Positions 36,202 to 44,646 are shown, numbered from the stretch's first letter. The stretch is DNA of 64,000 bases from Symbiobacterium thermophilum IAM 14863 (GCF_000009905.1 NC_006177.1:1364001-1428000); one strand, 5' to 3'. Notes: generated by a model from the sequence alone, not told the origin. Program-made: numbers and translations.

Positions 36202-37251
36202 ATGTCTGCCCGGTTGCCCGGCCTGAGGCCGTCCCCTGCACCGTCCCTTGCACCGTCCCCGCCGGTTGGGCAGGAAGGATGGACGCCGAAGGCGTGTCCC
36301 TGGTGTGGGGCAACAGGGCAGGTGACCCGATGCGGCGGGTTCCGGACGGCGTCTGGTCGGCGTGTGCAGCGCTACCGCTGCGGGGCCTGCTGCCGAACGT
36401 TCAGCCGGAACACCGGTACCCCGAGCTACCGGCTCCACAAACCCTCGGCTTGGCAGGCCATGATCGAACTCCTCGCGGAGAGCCTGCCGCTGCGGCGGGT
36501 CGCGTCCCGCCTGAACATCAGCGTGTCGACGGCGTTCCGCTGGCGCCACCGCGCCCTGACGGTGCTGAGCGCCCGCGACCGGAAGCCGCTGTCCGGCGAC
36601 GTCAGGGTGGAGACCTTTCTTGTGAAGTACTCAGAAAAGGGCAGCAGAGTCTGCCACGGCCCGGGTAGCTGGGGGTACTGGAACGTCGTCCGCAAGGGGG
36701 AGGAGCCCGTCGGCCGGGTGCGATCGGGCCAGTCAGCCGGCCGGCGCCGCTTCCGGCTCTTGATCGATGGCAGGCCGCTGCACGTGATGGTGGCTGAGAC
36801 CGACACCGGGTATGAGTTCGACATCCTGGGGCAGGGCAGGCGCAACGCGGAGATGGTGGCGGCCGGCCTCGCCAGGTTGATCCGGCCCGGTTCACGCGTG
36901 TTTGCGTTCGGCGGATCCGAGTACCGGCGGGCCTGTGAAACGCTGGGCTGCGAACATCACGATGGGGTTGCCGCCGTGAGCCGCTGGTTCCAGTGCCTTC
37001 GCGGCGCCGAGGAGGGTGGCGCGAGCCGTGGGGCTGAGGAGGTGACCACACCGGAGGTCCGTTTTCCCAACCTCCCGATTTGGTGGCTTCGCCGTTTCCG
37101 CGGTGTAGCCACCAAGTACCTGGGCCATTACCTGGCGTGGTTCCGCGACATCGTGCGGATCGTGGAGTTTCCTGCTGGGGCGAACATGGCATCGGCGGAC
37201 GGGCGCGCCTTGCTGCGCAGACCCGCTGACTGGGGGGTGCCGCCGACCTGA
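36202..37251 (+). CDS. IS1595-family transposase-like protein lacking catalytic residues
   Basis: A 349-residue intact frame. An N-terminal zinc ribbon has CPWCGATG and CGACCRTF. A helix-turn-helix follows (LPLRRVASRLNISVSTAFRWRHRAL, about residues 93-117). The C-terminal block RRFRGVATKYLGHYLAWFR is typical of IS1595-group transposases. The expected catalytic DET motif reads VET in GDVRVETFLVKYSEKG. The expected SD near the second acidic position reads FGGSEYRRA before CEHH, and the N/H/E segment is replaced. GGGAGG precedes the ATG, and the gene has its own promoter and a palindrome. It is either a decaying copy or a protein kept for DNA binding. Confidence 0.8.
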   Translation: MSARLPGLRPSPAPSLAPSPPVGQEGWTPKACPWCGATGQVTRCGGFRTASGRRVQRYRCGACCRTFSRNTGTPSYRLHKPSAWQAMIELLAESLPLRRVASRLNISVSTAFRWRHRALTVLSARDRKPLSGDVRVETFLVKYSEKGSRVCHGPGSWGYWNVVRKGEEPVGRVRSGQSAGRRRFRLLIDGRPLHVMVAETDTGYEFDILGQGRRNAEMVAAGLARLIRPGSRVFAFGGSEYRRACETLGCEHHDGVAAVSRWFQCLRGAEEGGASRGAEEVTTPEVRFPNLPIWWLRRFRGVATKYLGHYLAWFRDIVRIVEFPAGANMASADGRALLRRPADWGVPPT

Positions 37252-37443
37252 TGGACCGTGGACTGCCGTGAGCGCGCGGTGACGGCCTCGGCCTGCCATC
37301 GTTCGGCCCAGTTTCGACGCGCCGCTGGTGCCCTCTGTCCTGGGGTCGCCGGGCCCCTTCGCTACGGGCACTTCCTTCCACAGGCCACACTGGCTCGAGA
37401 GCGAGCAGATGGACCACCTCCCGCCGCCGCCCGGCGCCCCGGC

Positions 37444-37569
37444 GCCCGGCGCCTGGCGCCTGGCGCCTGGCACCTGGCATTTGGCACCTGGCATTTGGCA
37501 CCTGGCATTTGGCACTTGGCACTTGGCACCTGGTACTTGGCACCTGGCACCTGGCGCTTGGCGCCTGGC
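37444..37569 (+). repeat. Heptanucleotide tandem repeat array, about 18 units
   Basis: From 37451 to 37569 there are 17 consecutive 7-base units of the form RYYTGGY, mainly ACCTGGC, ATTTGGC, ACTTGGC and GCCTGGC. One more, GCCCGGC, lies at 37444-37450. The alternation of ACCTGGC and ATTTGGC units (37472-37513) gives a 14-base higher-order period. This is a minisatellite likely to vary in copy number. Confidence 0.95.
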
Positions 37570-37571
37570 GT

Positions 37572-37597
37572 CAACAGTGGCTGCGAACAGAACGGAT
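37572..37597 (-). repeat. Right copy of the 26-bp inverted repeat (CTGTTCGCA family)
   Basis: On the minus strand the core ATCCGTTCTGTTCGCA is followed after three bases by ACTGTTG. It begins two bases after the heptamer array and points back at the IS1595-like gene. Confidence 0.8.
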
Positions 37598-37726
37598 GGG
37601 CTGCGTCCCCACCTCTCAGCCCCCGTCCGGGGGCAGGGTCTGGCTGTGAACCTTTCCCGCGCCGCACGCGCTCCTAACAGGCAGATGAGACCGGAATCGG
37701 ATGCGCACAGGGGGAGGAATGCAGGG

Positions 37727-38041
37727 ATGATCGTGACGACGACCCCTTCCGTTGAGGGGCGCCAGATCGCCGAGTACCTCGGGATTGTAAGCGCCGAGGC
37801 CATCATGGGCGCCAACTTTTTCCGTGACCTCGCCGCCTCGATCACGGACCTGATCGGCGGCCGGGCAGGTTCTTATGAGTCCAAGCTGCGTGAGGGCCGG
37901 GAAGAATGTCTCCGGGAGCTGGTGGCCGAGGCGGCGCGGCTGGGCGCGGACGCCGTGGTCGGGGTCGATATCGACTACGAGGTCGTCGGAGAATCCATGC
38001 TGATGGTTACCGCCAGCGGCACGGCCGTTCGGTTGCGCTGA
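37727..38041 (+). CDS. YbjQ/UPF0145 family protein
   Basis: A 104-residue protein of the YbjQ (DUF74, heavy-metal-binding-like) family. It has the typical opening [39 protein letters not shown] and the C-terminal [32 protein letters not shown]. The family forms a pentameric beta ring; the function is not known and metal binding is only suggested by name. GGGGAGG lies nine bases before the ATG. No operon partner is evident; the cupin gene follows after about 60 bases. Confidence 0.9.
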   Translation: MIVTTTPSVEGRQIAEYLGIVSAEAIMGANFFRDLAASITDLIGGRAGSYESKLREGREECLRELVAEAARLGADAVVGVDIDYEVVGESMLMVTASGTAVRLR

Positions 38042-38104
38042 GCCAGTCTCTCCCGGGAGTCTGGCCCGCGTCGGGCACATGGTCGGGTGTTCCGCGGGGA
38101 TGCT

Positions 38105-38470
38105 ATGGCGGGGGTGATCGCGACGGAGCAGACCAACCTGGCAGCCGTTTCCCTGCTCTCTGAAGCCCGTTTCACCAAGCGCATCTGCTTCAGCAACCCG
38201 CAGGTCCTGGTGTTCGTGCTCACCTTTGCGCCGGGCCAGGAGCTGCCGAAGCACAGGCACCCCGGTTCCACGCTCGTGGTTCACGTCACGGGGGGATCCG
38301 GGGTCGTGGTCGCAGACGGCCGTGAGACGCCGGTTGCGGCCGGCGACATCCTGCTGGTGGAGGGCGAAGAGGAGTTCGCCGTGCGCAATACGGGCAGCGA
38401 GGCCCTGGTGCTTCTGGCCAGCCTGAGCCCGAACCCTTCGGACCCGCGCTACGCGCAGCCCGTGGGGTGA
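38105..38470 (+). CDS. Cupin domain protein
   Basis: A protein of about 121 residues with a single cupin barrel. Motif 1 is represented by PGQELPKHRHPGSTLVVHVTGGSG and motif 2 by GDILLVEGEEEFAVRNTGSE. HRH plus a downstream acidic position would form the usual metal site. Single-cupin proteins of this type often sense or bind small metabolites; no enzyme activity can be named. I prefer ATG 38105, with CGGGGA upstream, over GTG 38087. It ends about 80 bases before the glycerol dehydrogenase gene. Confidence 0.82.
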   Translation: MAGVIATEQTNLAAVSLLSEARFTKRICFSNPQVLVFVLTFAPGQELPKHRHPGSTLVVHVTGGSGVVVADGRETPVAAGDILLVEGEEEFAVRNTGSEALVLLASLSPNPSDPRYAQPVG

Positions 38471-38553
38471 TCTCGCTCCTGGGCCGACAGCGGGGAGCGC
38501 CGAGTCTTCGCACCAAGAAACCAGGTGAGTAGCAGCAGGGGAGGAATCTGCAC

Positions 38554-39654
38554 TTGAGCAAGGTGATCGTTGCACCCGGCAAGTACATCCAAGGCCCGGG
38601 GGAGTTGGACCGGCTGGCCGAACACACCGGCCAGCTCGGGGCGCACGCCTTCGTCATCGCCGACGAGTTTGTCATGAATCTGACCGGTGACCGCGTGACC
38701 GCCAGCTATGCCAAGGCAGGGGCCGCGGTGACGATGGAACGCTTCCAGGGGGAGATCACCCAGGCCGAGATCGAGCGGCTGACGGCGCGCTGCAAGGAGT
38801 CTCAGGCCGACGTGGTGGTGGGCATCGGCGGCGGGAAAACGTTGGATTCCGCCAAGGCAGTCGCCTACTACTGCGGCAATCTGCCCGCAGTCGTCGTGCC
38901 GACCGTGGCCTCCACGGACGCGCCGTGCAGCGCCCTGTCGGTGATCTACAAGGAGGACGGCTCGTTCGAACGGTATCTGTTCCTGCCGTCGAACCCGGCT
39001 GTCGTCGTCGTCGATACGGCGATCATCGCCAACGCGCCCGTCCGACTCCTGGTCGCGGGCATGGGCGACGCGCTCGCCACCTACTTTGAGGCGCGCGCGG
39101 CCCAGCGGGCCCACAAGCTGAACATCGTCGGAGGACACGGCACGCAGGCGGCCATGGCGCTGGCCCGGCTCTGCTACGACACCCTGCTTCAGGAGGGCAT
39201 CAAGGCCAAGGCTGCGGCCGAGGCGCACGTGATCACCGAGGCCCTGGAGCGGATCGTCGAGGCCAACACCTACCTCAGCGGGCTGGGTTTTGAAAGCTGC
39301 GGGCTGGCGGCCGCCCACGCGATCCACAACGGCCTGTCCGCCCTGGAGGAGACCCACGGCGCCTACCACGGCGAGAAGGTGGCCTTCGGCACCCTCGCGC
39401 AGCTCGTCCTCGAGAACGCGCCCCTGGACGAGATCGAGGAGGTCATCGAGTTCTGCCTGAACGTGGGCCTGCCGGTGACGCTCGCAGATCTGGGGGTGCA
39501 CACGGTCCGGGAGGAGCAGATCCGCCGGGTGGCTGAGCTGTCCTGCGCCGAAGGGGAAACCATCTTCAACATGCCGTTCGAGGTGACGCCGGAGAAGGTG
39601 TACGCCGCCATCCTGACGGCTGACCGGCTGGGTCACCTGTACAAGGGCGGTTGA
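38554..39654 (+). CDS. gldA: Glycerol dehydrogenase (iron/zinc-type)
   Basis: A 366-residue NAD-dependent dehydrogenase that oxidises glycerol to dihydroxyacetone. The NAD site is VVVGIGGGKTLDSAKAVA near residue 90. Metal ligands lie in GMGDALATYFEAR (Asp near 171) and in GLAAAHAIHNGLSALEETHGAYHGEKVAFG (two His near 253 and 270). SKVIVAPGKYIQGPGEL is the usual GldA N terminus. It starts at TTG with GGGGAGG upstream. No dihydroxyacetone kinase is adjacent. Confidence 0.95.
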   Translation: MSKVIVAPGKYIQGPGELDRLAEHTGQLGAHAFVIADEFVMNLTGDRVTASYAKAGAAVTMERFQGEITQAEIERLTARCKESQADVVVGIGGGKTLDSAKAVAYYCGNLPAVVVPTVASTDAPCSALSVIYKEDGSFERYLFLPSNPAVVVVDTAIIANAPVRLLVAGMGDALATYFEARAAQRAHKLNIVGGHGTQAAMALARLCYDTLLQEGIKAKAAAEAHVITEALERIVEANTYLSGLGFESCGLAAAHAIHNGLSALEETHGAYHGEKVAFGTLAQLVLENAPLDEIEEVIEFCLNVGLPVTLADLGVHTVREEQIRRVAELSCAEGETIFNMPFEVTPEKVYAAILTADRLGHLYKGG

Positions 39655-39660
39655 TGCGCC

Positions 39661-39687
39661 GAGCCCGGCCCCCAGGGGGCCGGGCTC
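39661..39687 (+). terminator. Hairpin downstream of gldA
   Basis: Twelve-base perfect arms (39661-39672 and 39676-39687) with a three-base loop, seven bases after the gldA stop. No U-tract. Confidence 0.6.
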
Positions 39688-39831
39688 GATGACACTCACG
39701 GCCTGTCCCGCACACCCCCGCCCGCAGCGGGAGGGTTTGGCAGCCGCGTTGTGGAAGGTTGCAAAGGCTGCACCCGGGCGGTCCTCCCGGGGCGCGGCGG
39801 CACAACTTCCAGTAAGGGTGGCGTTCGCCGC

Positions 39832-41343
39832 ATGAGACGCACCAGCCTGACGCGCCGTCTTTCCGCCCTGCTTGCGTGCTTTCTTCTTGCCCTGTCGGTC
39901 CCGCCGGCCCCGGCGGGTGCCGCCGACCCGCCGTCCCCGGCCCCCGTCGCGCCGCTGATTCCCGCGGCCTCGGAGGTGAAGGGCGTCTATCTCACCGCCT
40001 GGAACGCGGGTGACCCTGCCTTCCTGGACGGGATTCTGGACCTGATCGCACGCACCGAACTCTACGCCGTGGTGGTCGACGTCAAGGACGACTCCGGCCG
40101 TGTTGCCATTGCCACCGACGAAGCCACGGCCACCCAAGCCGGGGCGGTAAGGGCCTTCCTGCGGGATCCGAAGGCGTTCACGGCGGACCTGCACCGGCGG
40201 GGTATCTACGCCATCGCCCGGATCGTCGCCTTCAAGGATCCCATCGTCGCCCCGGCCCGCCCCGACTGGGCCGTGCGCCACGCCTCCGGGGGGATCTGGC
40301 GGGACTGGAACGGGGTCGCCTGGCTCAATCCTTACAACCGGGAAGCCTGGGACTACGTGATCCGCATCGCCCGGGCTGCCGCAGAGGCCGGCTTCGACGA
40401 GATCCAGTTCGACTACGTTCGCTTCCCCACCGACGGCGACCTGAGCGCGACCCGGTACCCCGGCAGCGACGGCCGGGACTACGCGGCGGCGGTGGCGGAC
40501 TTCCTGGCCCATGCCCGGGAGGAGCTGGCCCCTTACGGGGTGCTGGTCAGTGCCGACGTGTTCGGCCTGGTCACCTCCGCCCGGGACGACATGGGCATCG
40601 GCCAGCGGCTGGAGGAGATCGCCGGCGCGGTGGACTATGTCTCGCCCATGCTCTACCCTAGCCACTACGAGAGGGGCAACCTGGGCCTGTCCAACCCCAA
40701 CGCCATGCCGTACGAAACCGTCCACCGGGCGCTGTCGGACGCCCGGGACCGCATCCTGGCGGCCGGGCTGGACAGCCGCACGGCGGTGCGGCCGTGGCTG
40801 CAGGACTTCTCGATGGGCTACCCCTACGGGCCGGATGAGGTTCGGGCGCAGATCCGGGCGACCTACGACGCCGGCTACAGCAGCTGGCTGCTCTGGAACG
40901 CGGCCAACCGGTACACCGCGGCGGCCCTGCAGGCCGGCGACACCGCACCGCCCCGGTCCCTCCCGCCGTCGGAAGTGGGGGAAGCGGTGACGGTGGTCCT
41001 GAACGGCCGCACGGTGACGTTCACAGACGTGGCGCCCTTCGTCGCCCGGAGCACGGGCCGGACGCTGGTGCCGCTGCGGGACCTGGCGGCGGCCCTGGGC
41101 GGCCGGGTCGACTGGGACGCCGCCACCGGCACGGCGCGGATCACCCTGGGCAGCCGCACGATCGCCGTCACGCCGGGCAGCGCCGAGGCGCAGGTGGACG
41201 GGCAGCCCGTGGTCCTGTCCCAGCCGGCGGTGCTCTGGCAGGGGCGGACGCTGGTGCCGCTGCGGTTCGTCAGCCAGGCGTTTGGCGCCCAGGTCGACTG
41301 GGACGGCGCGGCCAGGCGGGTGCTGATCCGCACGACGCCCTGA
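39832..41343 (+). CDS. Secreted putative glycoside hydrolase with copper-amine-oxidase-like stalk domain
   Basis: A 503-residue exported protein. The signal peptide is TRRLSALLACFLLALSVPPAPAGA (cleavage near residue 31). A TIM-barrel domain of the DUF4015 glycoside-hydrolase-like type follows (EVKGVYLTAWNAGD to YSSWLLWNAANRY). It contains WLNPYNREAWDYV, FDEIQFDYVRFPTDGD and VDYVSPMLYPSHYE; candidate acidic residues are in the second and third. The C-terminal 120 residues are a stalk-type domain with two copies of RTLVPLRxxxxALG/GAxVDWD, which usually attaches proteins to the cell envelope. Substrate unknown. Confidence 0.88.
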   Translation: MRRTSLTRRLSALLACFLLALSVPPAPAGAADPPSPAPVAPLIPAASEVKGVYLTAWNAGDPAFLDGILDLIARTELYAVVVDVKDDSGRVAIATDEATATQAGAVRAFLRDPKAFTADLHRRGIYAIARIVAFKDPIVAPARPDWAVRHASGGIWRDWNGVAWLNPYNREAWDYVIRIARAAAEAGFDEIQFDYVRFPTDGDLSATRYPGSDGRDYAAAVADFLAHAREELAPYGVLVSADVFGLVTSARDDMGIGQRLEEIAGAVDYVSPMLYPSHYERGNLGLSNPNAMPYETVHRALSDARDRILAAGLDSRTAVRPWLQDFSMGYPYGPDEVRAQIRATYDAGYSSWLLWNAANRYTAAALQAGDTAPPRSLPPSEVGEAVTVVLNGRTVTFTDVAPFVARSTGRTLVPLRDLAAALGGRVDWDAATGTARITLGSRTIAVTPGSAEAQVDGQPVVLSQPAVLWQGRTLVPLRFVSQAFGAQVDWDGAARRVLIRTTP

Positions 41344-41362
41344 TGCGGAAAGGAGAAGTGAG

Positions 41363-42376
41363 GTGCAGGGCATGAAGCTCTCGATTCTGGATCTGTCGCC
41401 CATTCCGTCAGGGTCTACCGCCAGTCAGGCCCTGCAGAACACCCTGGAGCTCGCCCAGCTGGCCGACCGGCTGGGCTACGAGCGTTACTGGCTGGCGGAG
41501 CATCACAACACCGCCGCCATCGCCAGCGTGGCGCCGGAGATCATGATCGGCCAGGTGGCCCGGGTCACCCGTCGCATCCGCGTCGGCGCAGGGGGCATCA
41601 TGCTGCCCAACCATGCCCCCCTGAAGGTGGCCGAGGCCTTCCTCACCCTGGAGGCGCTGTTCCCCGGCCGGATCGACCTGGGCATCGGCCGGGCCCCGGG
41701 TACGGACCCCGTGACCGCCCGCGCCCTGCGGCGGACGGCCTCCCTGGGGGCAGAGGACTTCCCCGAACAGCTGGCCGACCTGTTCCACTTCGCCCGGGGG
41801 GACTTCCCGGAGGGCCACCCCTTCCGCAGCGTGCAGGCCACGCCGCCGGGCGTGCCGCTGCCGCCGGTCTGGCTGCTGGGCTCCAGCGATTACAGCGCCC
41901 GGCTGGCCGCCCGGCTGGGGCTGGCTTTCAGCTTTGCCGCCCACTTCAGCCCCTTCGACCCGGTGCTGCCGATGCGGCTGTACCGGGCGCAGTTCCGTCC
42001 GTCCGAGCACCGGGCGGAGCCCCACGCGATTCTGGCGGTCGCAGCCATCTGCGCCGACACCCGGGCGGAGGCCGAGCGGCTGGCCCGGGCCCTGGACCTC
42101 TTCTGGCTGCAGATCCGCCGCGGGGAACGGCGACCGCTGCCGAGCCCGGAGGAGGCCGAGGCCTACCCGTGGACGGCGGAGGAGCTGGCCGCCGTGCAGG
42201 AGCACCGGCGCTTGCTCTTCCTGGGCGAACCCGACGAGGTCGCCGCCGGGATCCGGTCGCTGGCGCTGGCGACCCAGGCCGACGAGGTCATGGTGGTTTC
42301 CCACATCCACGACCACCGGCAGCGGCTGCGTTCCTACGAACTGTTGGCCGAGGCCTTCGCGCTGGACCGTACCTGA
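41363..42376 (+). CDS. LLM class flavin-dependent oxidoreductase (luciferase-like)
   Basis: A 337-residue bacterial-luciferase-like monooxygenase of the MsnO8-like subgroup. It begins KLSILDLSPIPSGSTASQALQNTLELAQLADRLGYERYWLAEHHN, a strong family signature. RVGAGGIMLPNHAPLKVAEAFLTLEALFPGRIDLGIGRAPGTD follows, and the flavin-contact WLLGSSDYSARLAARLGLAFSFA comes later. It acts in the cytoplasm with FMNH2; the substrate is unknown. GTG 41363 has AAAGGAG seven bases upstream; ATG 41372 is the alternative. Confidence 0.92.
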   Translation: MQGMKLSILDLSPIPSGSTASQALQNTLELAQLADRLGYERYWLAEHHNTAAIASVAPEIMIGQVARVTRRIRVGAGGIMLPNHAPLKVAEAFLTLEALFPGRIDLGIGRAPGTDPVTARALRRTASLGAEDFPEQLADLFHFARGDFPEGHPFRSVQATPPGVPLPPVWLLGSSDYSARLAARLGLAFSFAAHFSPFDPVLPMRLYRAQFRPSEHRAEPHAILAVAAICADTRAEAERLARALDLFWLQIRRGERRPLPSPEEAEAYPWTAEELAAVQEHRRLLFLGEPDEVAAGIRSLALATQADEVMVVSHIHDHRQRLRSYELLAEAFALDRT

Positions 42377-42416
42377 AGAGGCCGGGGAACTCCCAGGCCG
42401 TGTTTTTGCGGCGCAG

Positions 42417-42560
42417 CCCCGCATCGTCGTCTTCACCACACCGACCTGCCCCTGGTGCCGTAGGGTCAAGCAGTACCTCACCGAGAAGGGCTTCCGGTTC
42501 CGGGAGATCGACGTCTCCCGGGACGAGCGGTCGGGGGACCGGGTGCTGTACGCCACGTTC
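42417..42560 (+). pseudogene. Glutaredoxin-like remnant
   Basis: The frame starting at 42417 encodes PRIVVFTTPTCPWCRRVK, then QYLTEKGFRFREIDVSRDE, the first half of a glutaredoxin with its CPWC active site. There is no ATG, GTG or TTG in frame just upstream. The conserved cis-Pro and C-terminal glutathione-site residues (TVP, GG) are missing, and the frame has no stop until well inside the next gene. It is most likely a broken glutaredoxin gene; an unrecognised start and recoding cannot be excluded. Confidence 0.6.
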
Positions 42561-42732
42561 TCCGGCGACGAGATCGAGCTGGAGGGGAGGCGCCACTTGC
42601 TGCTGGCCCGCAACGAGGCCGGAGGCGCCATCGCCCCGCCCTATCTTTTTAAAATTTTTCTTAGATTTTGCGCAGGATACCGCCGGTTCCCGGCCGAAAA
42701 AGACAGGGACAAGGCAGACGGAGGGATGTTGG

Positions 42733-44124
42733 ATGGCGGACTGGATGGGCTACCTGGAGGAGCACCAGTCCCGGTTTCTGAACGAGTTCCTGTCCCTTCT
42801 GCGGATCCCCAGCATCTCCACGGATCCGGCCGCGGCCGGGGCGGTCCGGCAGGCAGCGGAGTGGGTGGCCGAGCGGCTCAGGCAGGCCGGGATGGACGGA
42901 GTGCGGATCCTGGAGACCGGCGGCCACCCGGCCGTCTACGGGCAGTGGTGCGGGGCCCCGGGGAGGCCGACTGTGCTCATCTACGGCCACTTCGACGTTC
43001 AGCCGGTGGACCCCCTGCACCTCTGGACTCACCCGCCCTTCGAGCCGGCGGTGGTCGACGGCCGGGTCTACGCCCGGGGCGCGACGGACATGAAGGGCAA
43101 CCTGCTCCTGCCGATCGTCGCCTGCGAGGCACTGCTGCGGACGGAAGGGCAGTTGCCCGTGAACGTCAAGTTCCTGCTGGAGGGCGAGGAGGAGATCGGC
43201 AGTCCGAACCTGGGCCCGCTGCTGGAGGCGCACCGAGACCTTCTGGCCTGCGACCTGATGGTCAGCGCCGACGGCGGCTGCGGCACGCCCGAGCGGCCCG
43301 AGGTGTGGCTGGGACCCAGGGGGCTGGTGGGGCTGCAGATCAACGTGCGCACCGCAGACCGGGACCTGCACTCCGGCAACGGCGGCCTCGCGCCCAACGC
43401 CATCCACGCCCTCGTGAGGCTGTTGGACTCCATGCGCGACAGCGCCGGGCGCATCACCGTGGAGGGGTTCTACGATTCGGTGCGCCCCCTCTCGGATACG
43501 GACCGGGCGGAGATCGCGGCCGCGGCGTACCCGCCGGCCGAGTACCAGTCGCAGACCGGCGTGCGGGGCTTCTTCGGCGAGCCGGAGTTCACGCCCTTCG
43601 AGCGGGCGTCGGCCCGTCCCACGCTGGAGGTGAACGGCATCTGGGGCGGGTTCACCGGGGAGGGGATCAAGACGGTCATCCCCTGCGAGGCGCACGCCAA
43701 GATCACGTGCCGGCTGGTGCCGGACCAGCGGCCGGCGGAGATCCGGGAGAAACTGCTGGCGCACATCCGCCGGCACGCGCCCGCCTATGCCGAGGTCACG
43801 GTGGATTCCCTGCCCGGCGAGGCGGATCCCTACCTGATCCCCGCCGACCACCCGGCGCAGCAGGCCCTGGTCCGGGTGCTGACCGCGGTGACGGGCCGGC
43901 GGCCGGCCGTGACCCGCGGCTTCGGCACCGTACCGGTGATGGGGATGGTGAAGCGGATCCTGGGGGTGGAGACCATCTCGCTGGGCACCGGCCAGGCGGA
44001 CGAGCGCGCCCACGCGCCGGACGAGTTCTACCGGCTCGACTCGTTCGCGCGAGGGCAGCGGGCCTACGTGCTGCTGCTGCACGAGCTGGGCGAGGCCCTG
44101 CCGCGCACGGACGACATCAAATGA
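42733..44124 (+). CDS. M20 family dipeptidase
   Basis: A 463-residue zinc peptidase related to, but clearly different from, the one at 11941. Metal and catalytic motifs are VLIYGHFDVQPVDP, YARGATDMKGN and LLEGEEEIGSPNL. The lid domain follows from about residue 190 to 310, and the C-terminal ligand region contains AHAPDEFYRLDSF. GGAGGG is seven bases before ATG 42733. An AT-rich patch (42645-42675), unlike the rest of the window, lies just upstream and may hold its promoter. Confidence 0.93.
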   Translation: MADWMGYLEEHQSRFLNEFLSLLRIPSISTDPAAAGAVRQAAEWVAERLRQAGMDGVRILETGGHPAVYGQWCGAPGRPTVLIYGHFDVQPVDPLHLWTHPPFEPAVVDGRVYARGATDMKGNLLLPIVACEALLRTEGQLPVNVKFLLEGEEEIGSPNLGPLLEAHRDLLACDLMVSADGGCGTPERPEVWLGPRGLVGLQINVRTADRDLHSGNGGLAPNAIHALVRLLDSMRDSAGRITVEGFYDSVRPLSDTDRAEIAAAAYPPAEYQSQTGVRGFFGEPEFTPFERASARPTLEVNGIWGGFTGEGIKTVIPCEAHAKITCRLVPDQRPAEIREKLLAHIRRHAPAYAEVTVDSLPGEADPYLIPADHPAQQALVRVLTAVTGRRPAVTRGFGTVPVMGMVKRILGVETISLGTGQADERAHAPDEFYRLDSFARGQRAYVLLLHELGEALPRTDDIK

Positions 44125-44178
44125 CACGCCTTTGTTGCCGTGGAACAGTTGTGTTCTGTCGCCAAACCGAGTAACCTA

Positions 44179-44184
44179 TATAGT
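44179..44184 (+). promoter_or_regulatory. Likely -10 box of the RRM protein gene
   Basis: TATAGT within TATATAGTGG matches five of six consensus bases, with CTGTCG 17 bases upstream as a weak -35. It would give a 5' leader of about 100 bases before the RRM gene. Confidence 0.4.
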
Positions 44185-44289
44185 GGTTGGTCCGGTTGGT
44201 GAGCGGTGCGCGTCCGTGGTTTGTTCCGGGATCGTGTTCCCTCTCCACATCAGGCAACCGACAACTCCTGAAGTGAGGGAGGGAGAAAG

Positions 44290-44547
44290 ATGATCAAGAC
44301 ACTCTACTTCGGCAACCTCCCCTGGGCGGTCACGCCCGAGGATCTGGAGGCTGCAGTCTCCCAGTACGCCGAGGTCAAGGCCGCCCGCGTGGCGACTGAC
44401 CGGGAGACGGGCCGCAGCCGCGGCTTCGGCTTCGTGGAGGTTCCCGCGGAGCAGGCTCAGGCCGTCATCGACGCTCTCGACGGCGCTGAGTGGGCCGGCC
44501 GTGTCCTGACGGTCAACGAGGCTCAGCCGCGTCCTGGCCGCCGGTAA
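44290..44547 (+). CDS. RRM domain RNA-binding protein
   Basis: An 85-residue protein made almost wholly of one RNA recognition motif. RNP2 is LYFGNL (residues 5-10) and RNP1 is RGFGFVEV (about residues 44-51), followed by the EWAGRVLTVNEAQPRPGRR end. Such single-RRM proteins of cyanobacteria and some Firmicutes bind RNA and can respond to cold, though no target is visible here. GGAGGGAG precedes the ATG. The leader of about 100 bases before it could carry regulation. A strong terminator follows, so it is a single-gene unit. Confidence 0.95.
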   Translation: MIKTLYFGNLPWAVTPEDLEAAVSQYAEVKAARVATDRETGRSRGFGFVEVPAEQAQAVIDALDGAEWAGRVLTVNEAQPRPGRR

Positions 44548-44575
44548 GGTTCGACCCAGCAGACGCAGACACACA

Positions 44576-44615
44576 CAACCGCCTGGCAGGTTTCCGCGCC
44601 AGGCGGTTGTCTTTT
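44576..44615 (+). terminator. Intrinsic terminator of the RRM gene
   Basis: Twelve-base perfect arms (44576-44587 and 44598-44609) around a ten-base loop, followed by TCTTTTT. Confidence 0.93.
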
Positions 44616-44646
44616 TCTGCGGCAGCCGGCCGCCCCACATCCATTC

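Larger units (their letters stand above)
37252..37726 (+). other. Non-coding stretch with heptamer array and right inverted repeat
   Basis: No convincing gene lies here. It holds the heptanucleotide tandem repeat, the right copy of the 26-bp inverted repeat, and otherwise GC-rich sequence up to the GGGGAGGAAT ribosome-binding region of the YbjQ gene. Open frames through the array encode only heptad-derived low-complexity peptides. Confidence 0.7.

Noticed and set aside
36202-37251. Active insertion sequence
   Set aside because: Catalytic residues are not found and no target-site duplication is visible next to the 26-bp inverted repeats.
37444-37569. CRISPR array
   Set aside because: Units are seven bases and contiguous, with no spacers; it is a tandem minisatellite.
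37328-37667. Open frames on both strands through the heptamer array
   Set aside because: They encode only heptad-derived low-complexity peptides and lack suitable ribosome-binding sites.
39720-39831. A second T-box or other riboswitch before the secreted hydrolase gene
   Set aside because: AAGGGTGGCG resembles a T-box fragment, but there is no ACCGCG, specifier stem or terminator.
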